Source of the DNA: Microbacterium sp. LWO14-1.2
GTDB lineage: Bacteria > Actinomycetota > Actinomycetes > Actinomycetales > Microbacteriaceae
NCBI RefSeq assembly: GCF_038397715.1
Contig: NZ_CP151633.1
Coordinates: forward strand, 2,728,001-2,792,000
DNA: 64,000 nt
Direction of reading: 5' to 3'
Shown one piece after another: positions 54,468 through 63,381 of this stretch. The notes beneath the pieces are model-generated. The model did not search any database, had not been told where the DNA came from, and saw only the letters and a program-made list of their open reading frames with translations. The position numbers and the translations under genes were made by a program. Positions within the stretch are counted from its first letter, which is position 1. Every line of letters starts with the position of its first letter.

Positions 54468-54473
54468 TAACAT
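54468..54473 (+). promoter_or_regulatory. -10 box TAACAT of infA
   Basis: TAACAT directly follows the terminator and gives a leader of roughly 100 nt before infA. No convincing -35. Confidence 0.4.
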
Positions 54474-54579
54474 AGATCTTTGGTGCCTTGTGCCTTGATT
54501 CGGCGTGTCCGAGTCGGCGAGACGCCGCAATCCCACTCACAACGCAGATCGACCGGTCTGCAGAAGCGCAAGCGAGGCT

Positions 54580-54801
54580 ATGGCTAAGAAAGACGGTGTC
54601 ATCGAGATCGAGGGCGTGATCTCCGAGGCTCTGCCCAACGCGATGTTCCGCGTCGAGCTCACCAACGGACACAAGGTCCTGGCGACGATCTCCGGAAAGA
54701 TGCGGCAGAACTACATCCGCATCATCCCCGAGGACCGTGTGGTCGTGGAGCTCAGCCCCTACGACCTGACCCGAGGCCGCATCGTCTACCGCTACCGCTG
54801 A
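54580..54801 (+). CDS. infA: translation initiation factor IF-1
   Basis: This 73-residue OB-fold factor blocks the A site during initiation. [27 protein letters not shown] and [20 protein letters not shown] are the standard sequences. It begins the infA-rpmJ-rpsM-rpsK-rpoA-rplQ group. Confidence 0.98.
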   Translation: MAKKDGVIEIEGVISEALPNAMFRVELTNGHKVLATISGKMRQNYIRIIPEDRVVVELSPYDLTRGRIVYRYR

Positions 54802-54866
54802 TCGGTCGAGAAGTAACACCCCAGGCATCCGTGCCTGCCCGGTGAAGACAGCGAACAGGAATCATC

Positions 54867-54983
54867 ATGAAGGTCAACCCCAGCGTCAAGCCCATCTGCG
54901 ATCACTGCAAGGTGATCCGCCGTCACGGCCGCGTCATGGTGATCTGCAAGAGCAACCCGCGCCACAAGCAGCGCCAGGGCTGA
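54867..54983 (+). CDS. rpmJ: 50S ribosomal protein L36
   Basis: This 38-residue L36 reads [14 protein letters not shown], then [24 protein letters not shown]. The zinc ligands are the two cysteines of CDHC, the later Cys and the His near the end, as in the C+ form. It is one residue longer than the usual 37, with a Ser in CKSNPRH. RBS AGGA lies upstream. Confidence 0.95.
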   Translation: MKVNPSVKPICDHCKVIRRHGRVMVICKSNPRHKQRQG

Positions 54984-55030
54984 TCGACCGGATCTGACTC
55001 ACAACTCAATACAGGTCGCGCGATGGTCGA

Positions 55031-55063
55031 GGCGTCTCGTCTCGCTCCGCTCGCGCAACGACC
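55031..55063 (-). repeat. REP-like element in the rpmJ-rpsM gap
   Basis: In reverse complement it reads GGTCGTTGCGCGAGCGGAGC then GAGACGAGACGCC, related to the element at 14299-14337. The rest of the 185-bp gap has a CCCAC-tccg-GTGGG hairpin (about 55087-55100) and AGGAG before rpsM. Confidence 0.6.
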
Positions 55064-55168
55064 GAAAGAAACTGGCAGGATCAGATCCCACTCCGGTGGG
55101 GGACACCTCGGGGCGGAGGCCCGAGCACCGATCCTGCTCCACACCTCCACCACACTCAGGAGAACCGC

Positions 55169-55543
<375 letters not shown>

Positions 55544-55574
55544 GCGCGGCCCCAGGGACTAGGAGAACACTTTC

Positions 55575-55973
55575 ATGGCTGCACCCAAGGCCGCCGCGCG
55601 CAAGCCGCGCCGCAAGGAGAAGAAGAACATCGCGCTGGGCCAGGCCCACATCAAGTCGACGTTCAACAACACCATCGTTTCGATCACCGACCCGTCCGGC
55701 GCCGTCATCGCCTGGGCATCGTCGGGTGGCGTGGGCTTCAAGGGCTCGCGCAAGTCGACCCCGTACGCCGCCGGTATGGCTGCCGAGTCCGCCGCCCGTC
55801 AGGCTGCGGAGCACGGCGTCAAGAAGGTCGACGTCCTCGTGAAGGGTCCGGGCTCCGGCCGCGAGACCGCGATCCGCTCGCTCCAGGCCGCAGGCCTCGA
55901 GGTCGGCTCGATCTCGGACGTCACCCCGCAGGCGCACAACGGCTGCCGCCCGCCGAAGCGTCGCCGCGTCTGA
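55575..55973 (+). CDS. rpsK: 30S ribosomal protein S11
   Basis: This 132-residue platform protein has [27 protein letters not shown] (stretch near 25-51). It ends [18 protein letters not shown]. It binds near the mRNA exit. In many bacteria rpsD follows, but here rpoA follows directly after a hairpin. Confidence 0.98.
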   Translation: MAAPKAAARKPRRKEKKNIALGQAHIKSTFNNTIVSITDPSGAVIAWASSGGVGFKGSRKSTPYAAGMAAESAARQAAEHGVKKVDVLVKGPGSGRETAIRSLQAAGLEVGSISDVTPQAHNGCRPPKRRRV

Positions 55974-55984
55974 CCCGGCTCGTT

Positions 55985-56015
55985 GAGCCGCTCGCCCGTC
56001 AAGGGTGAGCGGCTC
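55985..56015 (+). terminator. hairpin between rpsK and rpoA
   Basis: A 13-bp stem GAGCCGCTCGCCC/GGGTGAGCGGCTC with a 5-nt loop. No T-tract; it occupies the normal rpsD position and may attenuate before rpoA. Confidence 0.6.
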
Positions 56016-56104
56016 GACGCCCGTCAGCGGGCATCGACTTCCACAACTCAAGACCTCACCCACCACATGTCATATAGCGGGCATGTGATCGAAAGGAACA
56101 CAGA

Positions 56105-57094
56105 GTGCTTATTGCACAGCGTCCCACACTCACCGAGGAAAAGATCGTCGAGAACCGGAGCCGGTTCATCATCGAGCCTCTGGAGCCCGGCTTCGGATAC
56201 ACGATCGGCAACGCGCTCCGTCGCAGCCTGCTGTCGTCGATCCCCGGCGCTGCCGTCACGAGCGTTCGCATCGACGGCGTGCTGCACGAGTTCAGCACCA
56301 TCCCCGGCGTGAAGGAGGATGTCACCGAGATCATCCTCAACATCAAGCAGCTCGTCGTCTCGAGCGAGCGCGACGAGCCCATCACGGCGTACCTGCGCAA
56401 GACCGGTGCCGGTGAAGTGACCGCCGCCGACATCTCGGCTCCGGCCGGTGTCGAGGTGCACAACCCCGAGCTCGTCATCGCCACGCTCAACGACACGGCC
56501 AAGTTCGAGCTGGAGCTCACCATCGAGCGCGGCCGCGGCTACGTCTCGGCGACCCAGAACCGCAACGAGTACGCCGAGGCCGGTCAGATCCCGATCGACT
56601 CGATCTACTCGCCGGTCCTGAAGGTCAGCTACCGCGTCGACGCGACCCGTGCCGGGGAGCGCACCGACTTCGACAAGCTCGTCCTGGACGTCGAGACGAA
56701 GAACTCGATCAGCCCGCGCGACGCCGTCGCCTCGGCTGCCAAGACGCTCACCGAGCTGTTCGGTCTCGCCCGCGAGCTGAACGTCGAGGCAGAGGGCATC
56801 GAGATCGGCCCGGCGCCGGTGGAGGCAGTGAACTCCAGCGAGCTGTCGATGCCGATCGAGGACCTCGACCTCTCCGTGCGCTCGTACAACTGCCTGAAGC
56901 GCGAAGGCATCAACACCGTTTCGGAGCTCGTCGCCCTCTCGGAGACGCAGCTCATGAACATCCGCAATTTCGGCCAGAAGTCGGTCGACGAGGTGCGCGA
57001 CAAGCTCATCTCGCTCGGTCTGTCGCTCAAGGATTCGGTGCCCGGTTTCGACGGCGCCCACTTCTACGGCGGCAGCGAAGACGAGTCCTTCTGA
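56105..57094 (+). CDS. rpoA: DNA-directed RNA polymerase alpha subunit
   Basis: This 329-residue alpha subunit dimerises to start polymerase assembly. The N-terminal domain has [27 protein letters not shown] (stretch near 26-52). The C-terminal domain has [41 protein letters not shown] (stretch near 259-299), which contacts UP elements and activators. GTG start after AAAGGA. Confidence 0.98.
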   Translation: MLIAQRPTLTEEKIVENRSRFIIEPLEPGFGYTIGNALRRSLLSSIPGAAVTSVRIDGVLHEFSTIPGVKEDVTEIILNIKQLVVSSERDEPITAYLRKTGAGEVTAADISAPAGVEVHNPELVIATLNDTAKFELELTIERGRGYVSATQNRNEYAEAGQIPIDSIYSPVLKVSYRVDATRAGERTDFDKLVLDVETKNSISPRDAVASAAKTLTELFGLARELNVEAEGIEIGPAPVEAVNSSELSMPIEDLDLSVRSYNCLKREGINTVSELVALSETQLMNIRNFGQKSVDEVRDKLISLGLSLKDSVPGFDGAHFYGGSEDESF

Positions 57095-57128
57095 TACCCG
57101 ACCCTTCCTGACCAGGAGTTAGACGATT

Positions 57129-57698
57129 ATGCCCAAGCCCACCAAGGGTCCCCGCCTCGGAGGCGGCCCCGCCCACGAGCGCCTGCTGCTTGCCAACCTC
57201 GCGGCGGCTCTCTACACCCACAAGTCCATCAAGACGACCGAGACCAAGGCCAAGCGCCTGCGTCCGCTCGCCGAGCGTCTGATCACCTTCGCCAAGCGCG
57301 GAGACCTGCACGCCCGTCGTCGCGTTCTCTCGGTCATCGGTGACAAGGACGTCGTGCACACGCTGTTCGCCGAGATCGCTCCGCTCGTCGCGGACCGCGA
57401 GGGCGGCTACACGCGCATCACCAAGGTCGGCAACCGTAAGGGCGACAACGCTCCCATGGCCGTGATCGAGCTCGTCCTCGAGCCCGTCACGCCGAAGGCG
57501 AAGTCGACCAAGAAGGCTGCTCCGGCCGCCGCTGCGCCTGCCGCCGAGGAGAAGCCCGCCGAGGAGGCTCCCGCGGAGGAGACCACCGAGGAGGCCCCTG
57601 CCGACGAGACCGCTGCCGACGCCGGCGCCGAGTCGCAGGCCGAGGGCGAGGCCGCTGAGGCCGCCGCCGAGGACGCTGTCGAGAACAAGTCCGAGTAA
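57129..57698 (+). CDS. rplQ: 50S ribosomal protein L17 with acidic C-terminal extension
   Basis: This 189-residue protein has a normal L17 core of about 120 residues ([40 protein letters not shown]). It adds about 68 residues of Ala, Glu and Pro-rich low complexity ([28 protein letters not shown]). The core sits near the exit tunnel. The tail's charge pattern is unlike most bacterial L17. Confidence 0.97.
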   Translation: MPKPTKGPRLGGGPAHERLLLANLAAALYTHKSIKTTETKAKRLRPLAERLITFAKRGDLHARRRVLSVIGDKDVVHTLFAEIAPLVADREGGYTRITKVGNRKGDNAPMAVIELVLEPVTPKAKSTKKAAPAAAAPAAEEKPAEEAPAEETTEEAPADETAADAGAESQAEGEAAEAAAEDAVENKSE

Positions 57699-57706
57699 GC
57701 ATCTCG

Positions 57707-57757
57707 CACACCACGAAGCCCGCCGCCCCGCTCAGGGACGGCGGGCTTCGTCGTGTG
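57707..57757 (+). terminator. terminator after rplQ
   Basis: ACGAAGCCCGCCG pairs perfectly with CGGCGGGCTTCGT. A flanking CACAC/GTGTG adds 5 bp after a C-C mismatch. Confidence 0.85.
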
Positions 57758-57766
57758 CGCAGCAGG

Positions 57767-57839
57767 TTCTGCGGCCATCGGTGACTTCTGCGGCCACGAC
57801 GTGGCGTCGTGGCCGCAGAACATGACCGAGGCCGCAGAA
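57767..57839. repeat. 73-bp nested palindrome between convergent genes
   Basis: An inner perfect 15-bp inverted repeat TTCTGCGGCCACGAC (57786-57800) / GTCGTGGCCGCAGAA (57806-57820) is nested inside a second pair, TTCTGCGGCC (57767-57776) / GGCCGCAGAA (57830-57839). Four copies of TTCTGCGGCC thus lie in ++-- order. It directly precedes the end of the acyl-CoA ligase gene on the other strand. Confidence 0.8.
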
Positions 57840-57844
57840 GCGGG

Positions 57845-59419
57845 TCAGGGGCGGGCGCGAAGGTCCTTGCGCAGGATCTTGCCCGACGCCGACTTCGGGA
57901 TCGCGTCGATGAACTCCACCTGACGCACCTTCTCGTGCGGCGCCACATGGGCTGCGACGTGAGCGATCACCGCATCCGCGTCGAGGTCGGCGCCCTGCTG
58001 GCGGACGACGAAAGCCTTCGGCACCTCCTGGCCCTCGTCGTCCGGAGCGCCGATCACGGCGGCGTCGGCGATGGACGGATGCTCCAGCAGCACCGCCTCG
58101 AGCACGGCCGGAGCCACCTGGTAGCCCTTGTACTTGATGAGCTCCTTGAGCCGGTCGACGATGCGGAACACGCCGTCGGCCGTGACCGTGGCGACGTCGC
58201 CGGTGTGCAGCCAGCCGTCGGCATCCAGCATCTCATCCGTCGCGTCGGGGCGGTTGAGGTAGCCCGCCATGACCTGGGGGCCGCGGATGAGGATCTCGCC
58301 CGGCTCGCTCGCGCCCGACGGGGGAACCTGCACGTCGCTGCCGTCCTCCGCGAGCAGACGTGCTTCGGTGTTCGCGAGCAGCAGTCCGACCGACGAGCGA
58401 TCGATCTCCGGGCGGTCGTAGGGGATCGCGTGGGTCACCGGACTCGTCTCGGTCATGCCGTATCCCTGGCACACCACGCAGTCGAGACGGGTGGCGACGG
58501 CCGTGGCCAGTGCGCCGTCGAGGGGGGCAGCGCCCGAGAAGATCACCTTCACCGACGACAGGTCGTAGTCGTCGACGAGCGGGTGCTTCGCGAGGGCGAC
58601 CGCGATCGGCGGGGCGATGAACACCCAGCTCGTCCGATGCTCCTGGACGACCCGGAGGAACTCGGTGAGATCGAACTTCGGCATCGTGACGAGCGCTGCC
58701 CGTTGCCGGAGCGCGAAATTGAGGAGCACGGTCATGCCGTAGATGTGGAAGAACGGCAGCACCGCGAGCACGCGGTCGTCGTCGGCGAGCGAGATCGTCG
58801 AGCGGCACTGACTGACGTTCGCGACGAGGTTGCGGTGCGTGAGCACGACGCCCTTCGGACGCCCTGTCGTGCCGGACGAGTAGGGCAGCACGGCGAGATG
58901 CGTGGCCGGATCGAACGACACCTCGGGCGCTCCTCGCCCCTCTCCGAGAAGCGAGGGGAGTGACGGATGCCCGTCGGCGCCGTCGAGCACGATGACGTGA
59001 TCGGCGCCGAGGCCGACGCGCTCGGCGGCCTCCCGCGCCCCGGCGAGCAGAGGGGAGACGGTGACGAGCCAGGTGGCTCCGGCATCCGTCAGCTGGTTGG
59101 CGATCTCCTCGGCCGTGTAGAGGGAGTTGATCGTCGTCGCGGTCGCGCCGGCACGCAGGATGCCGTGGAACACCGTGGCGAACGCGGGCACGTTCGGGCA
59201 CAGCACGCCGACGACGGTCCCGACCTCGACTCCGCGATGGGCGAGCGCTCCCGCGAACAGGTCGATCTGTGCGAGGAGCTGTCGGTAGGTCGTGGTCGCC
59301 CCGCTCATCCCGTCGACGAGCGCGACGGCGTCGAGACGGTCCTCGTCGAGGTCGCCGAACAGGAACTCGTGAATGGACGTCGCGGGGATCTCGACGTCGG
59401 GATAGGAACTGCGCACCAT
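57845..59419 (-). CDS. acyl-CoA ligase of the 4-coumarate-CoA ligase type
   Basis: This 524-residue AMP-forming enzyme has the P-loop YSSGTTGRPKGV near 178-189, GYGMTE near 318, the GWLHTGD motif near 401 and the catalytic lysine in PKSASGKILRK near the C-terminus. The sequence is closest in style to 4-coumarate-CoA and fatty acyl-CoA ligases rather than MenE. The true start is ATG 59419, which has AAGGAG 5-6 nt upstream. A carboxylic-acid activating role is sure; the acid is unknown. Confidence 0.88.
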   Translation of the reverse strand: MVRSSYPDVEIPATSIHEFLFGDLDEDRLDAVALVDGMSGATTTYRQLLAQIDLFAGALAHRGVEVGTVVGVLCPNVPAFATVFHGILRAGATATTINSLYTAEEIANQLTDAGATWLVTVSPLLAGAREAAERVGLGADHVIVLDGADGHPSLPSLLGEGRGAPEVSFDPATHLAVLPYSSGTTGRPKGVVLTHRNLVANVSQCRSTISLADDDRVLAVLPFFHIYGMTVLLNFALRQRAALVTMPKFDLTEFLRVVQEHRTSWVFIAPPIAVALAKHPLVDDYDLSSVKVIFSGAAPLDGALATAVATRLDCVVCQGYGMTETSPVTHAIPYDRPEIDRSSVGLLLANTEARLLAEDGSDVQVPPSGASEPGEILIRGPQVMAGYLNRPDATDEMLDADGWLHTGDVATVTADGVFRIVDRLKELIKYKGYQVAPAVLEAVLLEHPSIADAAVIGAPDDEGQEVPKAFVVRQQGADLDADAVIAHVAAHVAPHEKVRQVEFIDAIPKSASGKILRKDLRARP

Positions 59420-59523
59420 GAGATCTCCTTCGATCCGGGTCGGACGGCGTCGTCCGGTGCGATCCAGTGTCGCATGAAAGGGCACTCGGTCCCAGGGTGA
59501 TCTCGACGTGGATGCCGCGAGAG

Positions 59524-59529
59524 TAGGCT
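59524..59529 (+). promoter_or_regulatory. -10 box TAGGCT of the TauE/SafE gene
   Basis: TAGGCT lies 6 nt before the GTG at 59536. Confidence 0.55.
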
Positions 59530-59535
59530 GTTGCG

Positions 59536-60336
59536 GTGAGTGATGCGCAGACCCTGAACCGAGGGCCCCGCGCCGTCGTCTCCTTCATCGGCATCGGCCT
59601 GACCGCCGGCCTCCTCTCCGGGCTCTTCGGCGTCGGCGGCGGCACCGTCATCGTCCCGCTGCTCGTGCTGTTCCTGCACTTCAACCAGCGCCTCGGCGCC
59701 GGGACATCGCTCGCGGCGATCGTGCCGACCGCCACGGTCGGCGTCGTGTCCTATGCCGTGCACGGCTCTGTGGCGTGGATCCCCGCGCTCATCCTCGCCG
59801 CGGGCTCCGTCGTCGGGGCGCAGATCGGCACCAGGCTGCTGCCCCGCATCTCGCAGACGACCCTGCGCTGGTTCTTCGTGGGCTTCCTGGTCGTCGTGAT
59901 CGTGAGCCTCTTCCTCGTGATCCCCTCCCGCGACGCCGTCTTCGAGCTGACGGTCCTCAGCGGGTTAGCGCTCGTCGTGGTGGGCGTCGCGACCGGCATC
60001 CTCTCCGGGCTCATCGGCGTCGGCGGCGGGATCGTCGTCGTCCCCGTCCTCATGCTCGCGTTCGGCACGAGTGACCTCGTGGCCAAGGGCACCTCGATGC
60101 TCATGATGATCCCGACCGCGATCTCCGGCACCATCGGAAACCTTCGGAACCACAACGTCGACATCGTCGCGGCAGCCGTCGTCGGCGTCTCGGCGTGCAC
60201 CACGACGGCGCTCGGCGCCTGGCTGGCGACGATCATCGATCCGGGTGTCGCGAACATGCTGTTCGCGGCATACCTCGTGGTGATCGCCGTGCAGATGGCG
60301 ATGAAGGCGATCAAGGGCCGCCGCAAGAAGGACTGA
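59536..60336 (+). CDS. TauE/SafE (TSUP) family sulfite/sulfur-compound exporter
   Basis: This 266-residue permease has about eight membrane segments. It contains two internal repeats with glycine-rich signatures, GLFGVGGGTVIVP (near 30-42) and GLIGVGGGIVVVP (near 157-169), the TauE/SafE hallmark. Substrates in known members are sulfite, sulfonates, or organic acids; here unknown. The GTG is at the predicted transcript start. Confidence 0.88.
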   Translation: MSDAQTLNRGPRAVVSFIGIGLTAGLLSGLFGVGGGTVIVPLLVLFLHFNQRLGAGTSLAAIVPTATVGVVSYAVHGSVAWIPALILAAGSVVGAQIGTRLLPRISQTTLRWFFVGFLVVVIVSLFLVIPSRDAVFELTVLSGLALVVVGVATGILSGLIGVGGGIVVVPVLMLAFGTSDLVAKGTSMLMMIPTAISGTIGNLRNHNVDIVAAAVVGVSACTTTALGAWLATIIDPGVANMLFAAYLVVIAVQMAMKAIKGRRKKD

Positions 60337-60386
60337 GCCCCCGCTTTCCTCCGGTCCTCGCGGTCGTCGTCCCGATGGCGAGAAAG

Positions 60387-60392
60387 TAGGAT
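60387..60392 (+). promoter_or_regulatory. -10 box TAGGAT of the hadA-like gene
   Basis: TAGGAT lies 6 nt before the GTG at 60399. Confidence 0.55.
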
Positions 60393-60398
60393 CGAGGG

Positions 60399-60854
60399 GT
60401 GGCAGTGAACCAAGAACTGATCGGTCGGGAGTTCCCGCCGACCTCCCCCTACCTCGTCGGCCGCGAGAAGGTGCGCGAGTTCGCGCGCGCGGTGTTCGCC
60501 GATGCTCCGCAGCACACCGATGTCGAGGCCGCGCGCGCCGCGGGCTTCTCCGACGTGGTCGCGCCGCCGACGTTCGCCATGGTCATCCAGGACCTCACTC
60601 TGCAGCAGCTCCTGAGCGAGCCGGACTCCGGCATCGAGCTGGCGCGCACGATCCATGCCGAGCAGCGCTTCGCGTACACGCGGCCGATCGTCGCGGGCGA
60701 CGAGCTCACCGCGCAGCTGCGGGTCACCGGCATCCGCATGATGGGCGGCAACGCCATGATCACCAGCGAGGCCGCGATCGCGGATGCCGAGGGCGAGCAC
60801 GTCGTGACCGCCACGAGCGTCCTGCTCGTCGGTGCGGAAGAGGGAGCGCAGTGA
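60399..60854 (+). CDS. FAS1-like/MaoC dehydratase N-type protein (HadA-like)
   Basis: This 151-residue hotdog-fold protein has GREFPPTSPYLVGREKVREFARAV (stretch near 9-32) and IHAEQRFAYTRPIVAGDEL (near 85-103). This matches the dehydratase N-type partner (PF13452-like) of mycobacterial HadA, the structural subunit of a 3-hydroxyacyl-ACP dehydratase. It is coupled to the next gene by a TGATG overlap. Confidence 0.85.
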   Translation: MAVNQELIGREFPPTSPYLVGREKVREFARAVFADAPQHTDVEAARAAGFSDVVAPPTFAMVIQDLTLQQLLSEPDSGIELARTIHAEQRFAYTRPIVAGDELTAQLRVTGIRMMGGNAMITSEAAIADAEGEHVVTATSVLLVGAEEGAQ

Positions 60855-61252
60855 TGCCGTACGCCGTCGGAGATGTGATCGCGGAGCGCACCGTCCACCT
60901 CACGCGCGAATCCCTCGTGCGCTACGCCGGTGCCTCCGGCGACTTCAATCCCATCCACTACCGTGACGACATCGCGGCGTCGGTCGGGCTGCCCGGTGTG
61001 CTGGCGCACGGCATGCTCACGATGGGCATCGCCTCGTCGGTCGTCGTCGCCGCGCTCGAGCCGACCGCCCGCGTGCTCGACTACGGCGTCCGCTTCACGA
61101 AGCCGGTCGTCGTCGACCCCGAGTCCGGAGCCGACCTGCACGTGCTCGCGACCGTCGGGGCCGTGGACGAGAAGGCCACCCGGATCGATCTCACCGTGAC
61201 GTTCGGCGGGACGACCGTGCTGGTCAAGGCGCAGCTGCGCATCGCGGCGTGA
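60854..61252 (+). CDS. MaoC dehydratase (HadB-like, catalytic)
   Basis: This 132-residue hotdog protein has the hydratase 2 motif YAGASGDFNPIHYRD (24-38), with the catalytic Asp and His, and GVLAHGMLTMG. Together with the HadA-like subunit it should form a (R)-hydroxyacyl dehydratase. Mycolic-acid synthesis is not expected in this family of bacteria, so the substrate is open. Stop overlaps the murB ATG. Confidence 0.87.
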   Translation: MPYAVGDVIAERTVHLTRESLVRYAGASGDFNPIHYRDDIAASVGLPGVLAHGMLTMGIASSVVVAALEPTARVLDYGVRFTKPVVVDPESGADLHVLATVGAVDEKATRIDLTVTFGGTTVLVKAQLRIAA

Positions 61253-62397
61253 TGGGCGAGTCCGCCGTTCGCGAGGTCGAGCCGATGCGGCTCTCGACGC
61301 TGACGACCCTGCGCACCGGCGGTGCGCCGGAGAGGATGCTGGAAGCAGCCACCCGCGAGGAGCTCGTCGCCGCGCTCACCGAGGTGTGGTCGCGCGGCGA
61401 TGACCTGCTCGTGCTCGGCGGCGGCTCGAACCTCTTCATCGGGGACGAGGCGTTCGAGGGCACCGTCATCCGCGTCCTGACGCGCGGCATCGAGGAGCTG
61501 CCCTCGCCGCACCCCGGACGGATCCGTCTGCGCGTCGAGGCAGGACACGGCTGGGACGATCTCGTGGCCTTCGCGGTCGAGCATGGGTACGCCGGCCTCG
61601 AGGCGATGAGCGGCATCCCCGGCACCGTCGGCGCCGCTCCGGTGCAGAACATCGGAGCCTACGGCCAGGAGATCCAGGAGACGCTCGTCGAGGTCGACCT
61701 GATCGACCAGATCACCGGCCACATCTCGACCGTTCCGGCGGCGGAGCTCGGCCTCGGCTTCCGCACCTCGGTGTTCAAGCATCACTACGGCAGCGAGCCC
61801 CAGCGCCGCGCCGTGATCCTCTCCGTCACCGTCGACCTGCTCGTCGCCGGGGAGCGGATCGTGCGCGGCGAACAGCTGCGTCGCGCGCTCGGGCTGAGCT
61901 CGGATGAGCCGGTGCCGCTCGCGTGGGTGCGCGAGCGCATCCTCGCCACGCGGGCGTCGAAGGGGATGCTGTGGGATGCGGACGACCCCGACACTCACGG
62001 CGTCGGTTCGTTCTTCCAGAACGCGATCGTGCCCGAGGCCGTCGCCCGCTCGCTTCCTCCCGAGTGCCCTCGCTGGCCGGTGACGCCCGATCTCGACGCG
62101 GTGACGGTGATCCCGCTGCACGCGTACGAGGGCCTCGTCCCCGCCGCGAAGACCGAGGCGCCGGACGTCAAGGTGAGCGCCGCGTGGCTCATCGAGCAGG
62201 CCGGGATCCGCAAGGGGTTCCGCCTCCCGCGCTCCCGCGCCTCCGTGTCGACGAAGCACGCGCTCGCACTCACCAACCGCGGTGGGGCGACTGCTGCCGA
62301 GGTGTCGGAGCTCGCGCGCTTCGTCCAGAGCCGCGTGCACTCCGAGTTCGGGCTCGTCCTGCAGCCCGAGCCGGTGCTCGTGGGCGTCGAGCTCTAG
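61252..62397 (+). CDS. murB: UDP-N-acetylmuramate dehydrogenase
   Basis: This 381-residue flavoenzyme makes UDP-N-acetylmuramate from the enolpyruvyl precursor using NADPH. The FAD-binding GGGSNLFIGDEAF lies near 58-70. EAMSGIPGTVGAAPVQNIGAYGQE (stretch near 117-140) carries the usual residues. The catalytic serine region is GVGSFFQNAIV near 249-259. The C-terminal Glu lies in SRVHSEFGLVLQPE. It shares an operon with the MaoC pair. Confidence 0.94.
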   Translation: MGESAVREVEPMRLSTLTTLRTGGAPERMLEAATREELVAALTEVWSRGDDLLVLGGGSNLFIGDEAFEGTVIRVLTRGIEELPSPHPGRIRLRVEAGHGWDDLVAFAVEHGYAGLEAMSGIPGTVGAAPVQNIGAYGQEIQETLVEVDLIDQITGHISTVPAAELGLGFRTSVFKHHYGSEPQRRAVILSVTVDLLVAGERIVRGEQLRRALGLSSDEPVPLAWVRERILATRASKGMLWDADDPDTHGVGSFFQNAIVPEAVARSLPPECPRWPVTPDLDAVTVIPLHAYEGLVPAAKTEAPDVKVSAAWLIEQAGIRKGFRLPRSRASVSTKHALALTNRGGATAAEVSELARFVQSRVHSEFGLVLQPEPVLVGVEL

Positions 62398-62504
62398 TCA
62401 GGGAGCTCTCGTCCGTCGAGCTCTGGTCAGGCGATCGCCGGTCGAAGAGCCCTGGTCAAGGGATCTCCGATCGGAGAGCTCTGGTCGAGGCGGCCTGCTC
62501 GGGG
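62389..62504. repeat. degenerate 29-bp tandem repeat, four copies, overlapping the murB end
   Basis: Units start at 62389, 62418, 62447 and 62476 with GAGCTCTAGTCA, GAGCTCTGGTCA, GAGCCCTGGTCA and GAGCTCTGGTCG; the rest of each 29-bp unit is diverged. The first unit includes the last three codons of murB. The following part to 62600 has no gene. Confidence 0.65.
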
Positions 62505-62600
62505 AGTGCTGCTGCGCGGTCCGTCGCCGCTGCAACGGCATCCCGGAACGAAGCACGCGGAACGCTCGAGGGGCCGCCGCGTAACTGTCACGATCGAGGG

Positions 62601-63344
62601 ATGCTCAGGGAATTCCCGGCGAAAGCCGCTCTGTCCGGCGCCCTCGGCGCACTGCTCATCGTCGCCGCGCTGGGCTCGTCCGCGACAGCGGCCGCCCAGG
62701 AGCGCGGCCCGGCTGAGGCCTTACAGGTCTCAGCGGCGTCACACGACCCCGCTGCGGTGAACGGCGTTGCCGCACGCGCGACGAGCTCGACATCTGTCGA
62801 CGTGACCTGGCAGGCCGCGACCGCCGAAGCCGCAGTCGTCCGCTACGAGGTGCGCAGTCCGGCTCTCGTCGCCACCGTCGACGGGACGGCGACCGGCACG
62901 ACCATCTCCGGCCTCGTGCCCGGCGGGTGGTATTCGATCCAGGTCTGGGCCTACGACGCGGCCGGACGGATCGGCGTCTCGGATCTCGTCGATCTGCGGA
63001 CACCGCGGACCGACGCCGAAGCGCTGCTTCCCGACCTCGAGGCGCCGAGTGCCCCCGGGGCGGTCGCCGTCACCCGTTCCCGGGTGACCGCCACGTCCGC
63101 GCCCCTCGTGTGGGTGCGCGCCGTCGACAACATCGGGGTGGTCGAGTACCGCGTGCGCGACCGTCTGAGCGGCGCGATCATCGCGTCGACGCCCGGACAG
63201 GTCGCGATCACGAAGCTCAAGAGCCTCACGGTCGCCCTCAGCCCCGGCACGACGTACGAGCTCGAGATCATCGCGGTGGATGCCGCGGGGAACTCCTCCG
63301 TGCCGTCGAAGAGCGTCCGCGTCACGACCGCGCCGGCGTTCTGA
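62601..63344 (+). CDS. secreted fibronectin type III protein
   Basis: This 247-residue protein has a signal peptide (cleavage near AAAQ, residue 33). It has two fibronectin type III domains, about 53-133 and 148-245. Each has the pattern of W/Y and GLxPGxxYxIxVWAxDAAG (first near 106-124; second PGTTYELEIIAVDAAGNSS near 217-235). No anchor or catalytic domain is seen. It likely binds carbohydrate or wall polymers outside the cell. A CACGAT box is 12 bp before the ATG. Confidence 0.8.
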   Translation: MLREFPAKAALSGALGALLIVAALGSSATAAAQERGPAEALQVSAASHDPAAVNGVAARATSSTSVDVTWQAATAEAAVVRYEVRSPALVATVDGTATGTTISGLVPGGWYSIQVWAYDAAGRIGVSDLVDLRTPRTDAEALLPDLEAPSAPGAVAVTRSRVTATSAPLVWVRAVDNIGVVEYRVRDRLSGAIIASTPGQVAITKLKSLTVALSPGTTYELEIIAVDAAGNSSVPSKSVRVTTAPAF

Positions 63345-63369
63345 GCAGTGTCATGTCGCTGCGGAGGTC

Positions 63370-63375
63370 TACACT
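63370..63375 (+). promoter_or_regulatory. -10 box TACACT of the VOC-protein gene
   Basis: TACACT lies 6 nt before the ATG at 63382. Confidence 0.6.
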
Positions 63376-63381
63376 CGCGGC

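Noticed and set aside
57845..59419. menE (o-succinylbenzoate-CoA ligase)
   Set aside because: Motifs fit AMP-forming CoA ligases in general, and sequence is closer to 4-coumarate types; it is far from the men genes.
62389..62504. CRISPR-like 29-bp period
   Set aside because: Only a 12-bp start is shared per unit, copies are few and diverged, and no cas genes are in the window.
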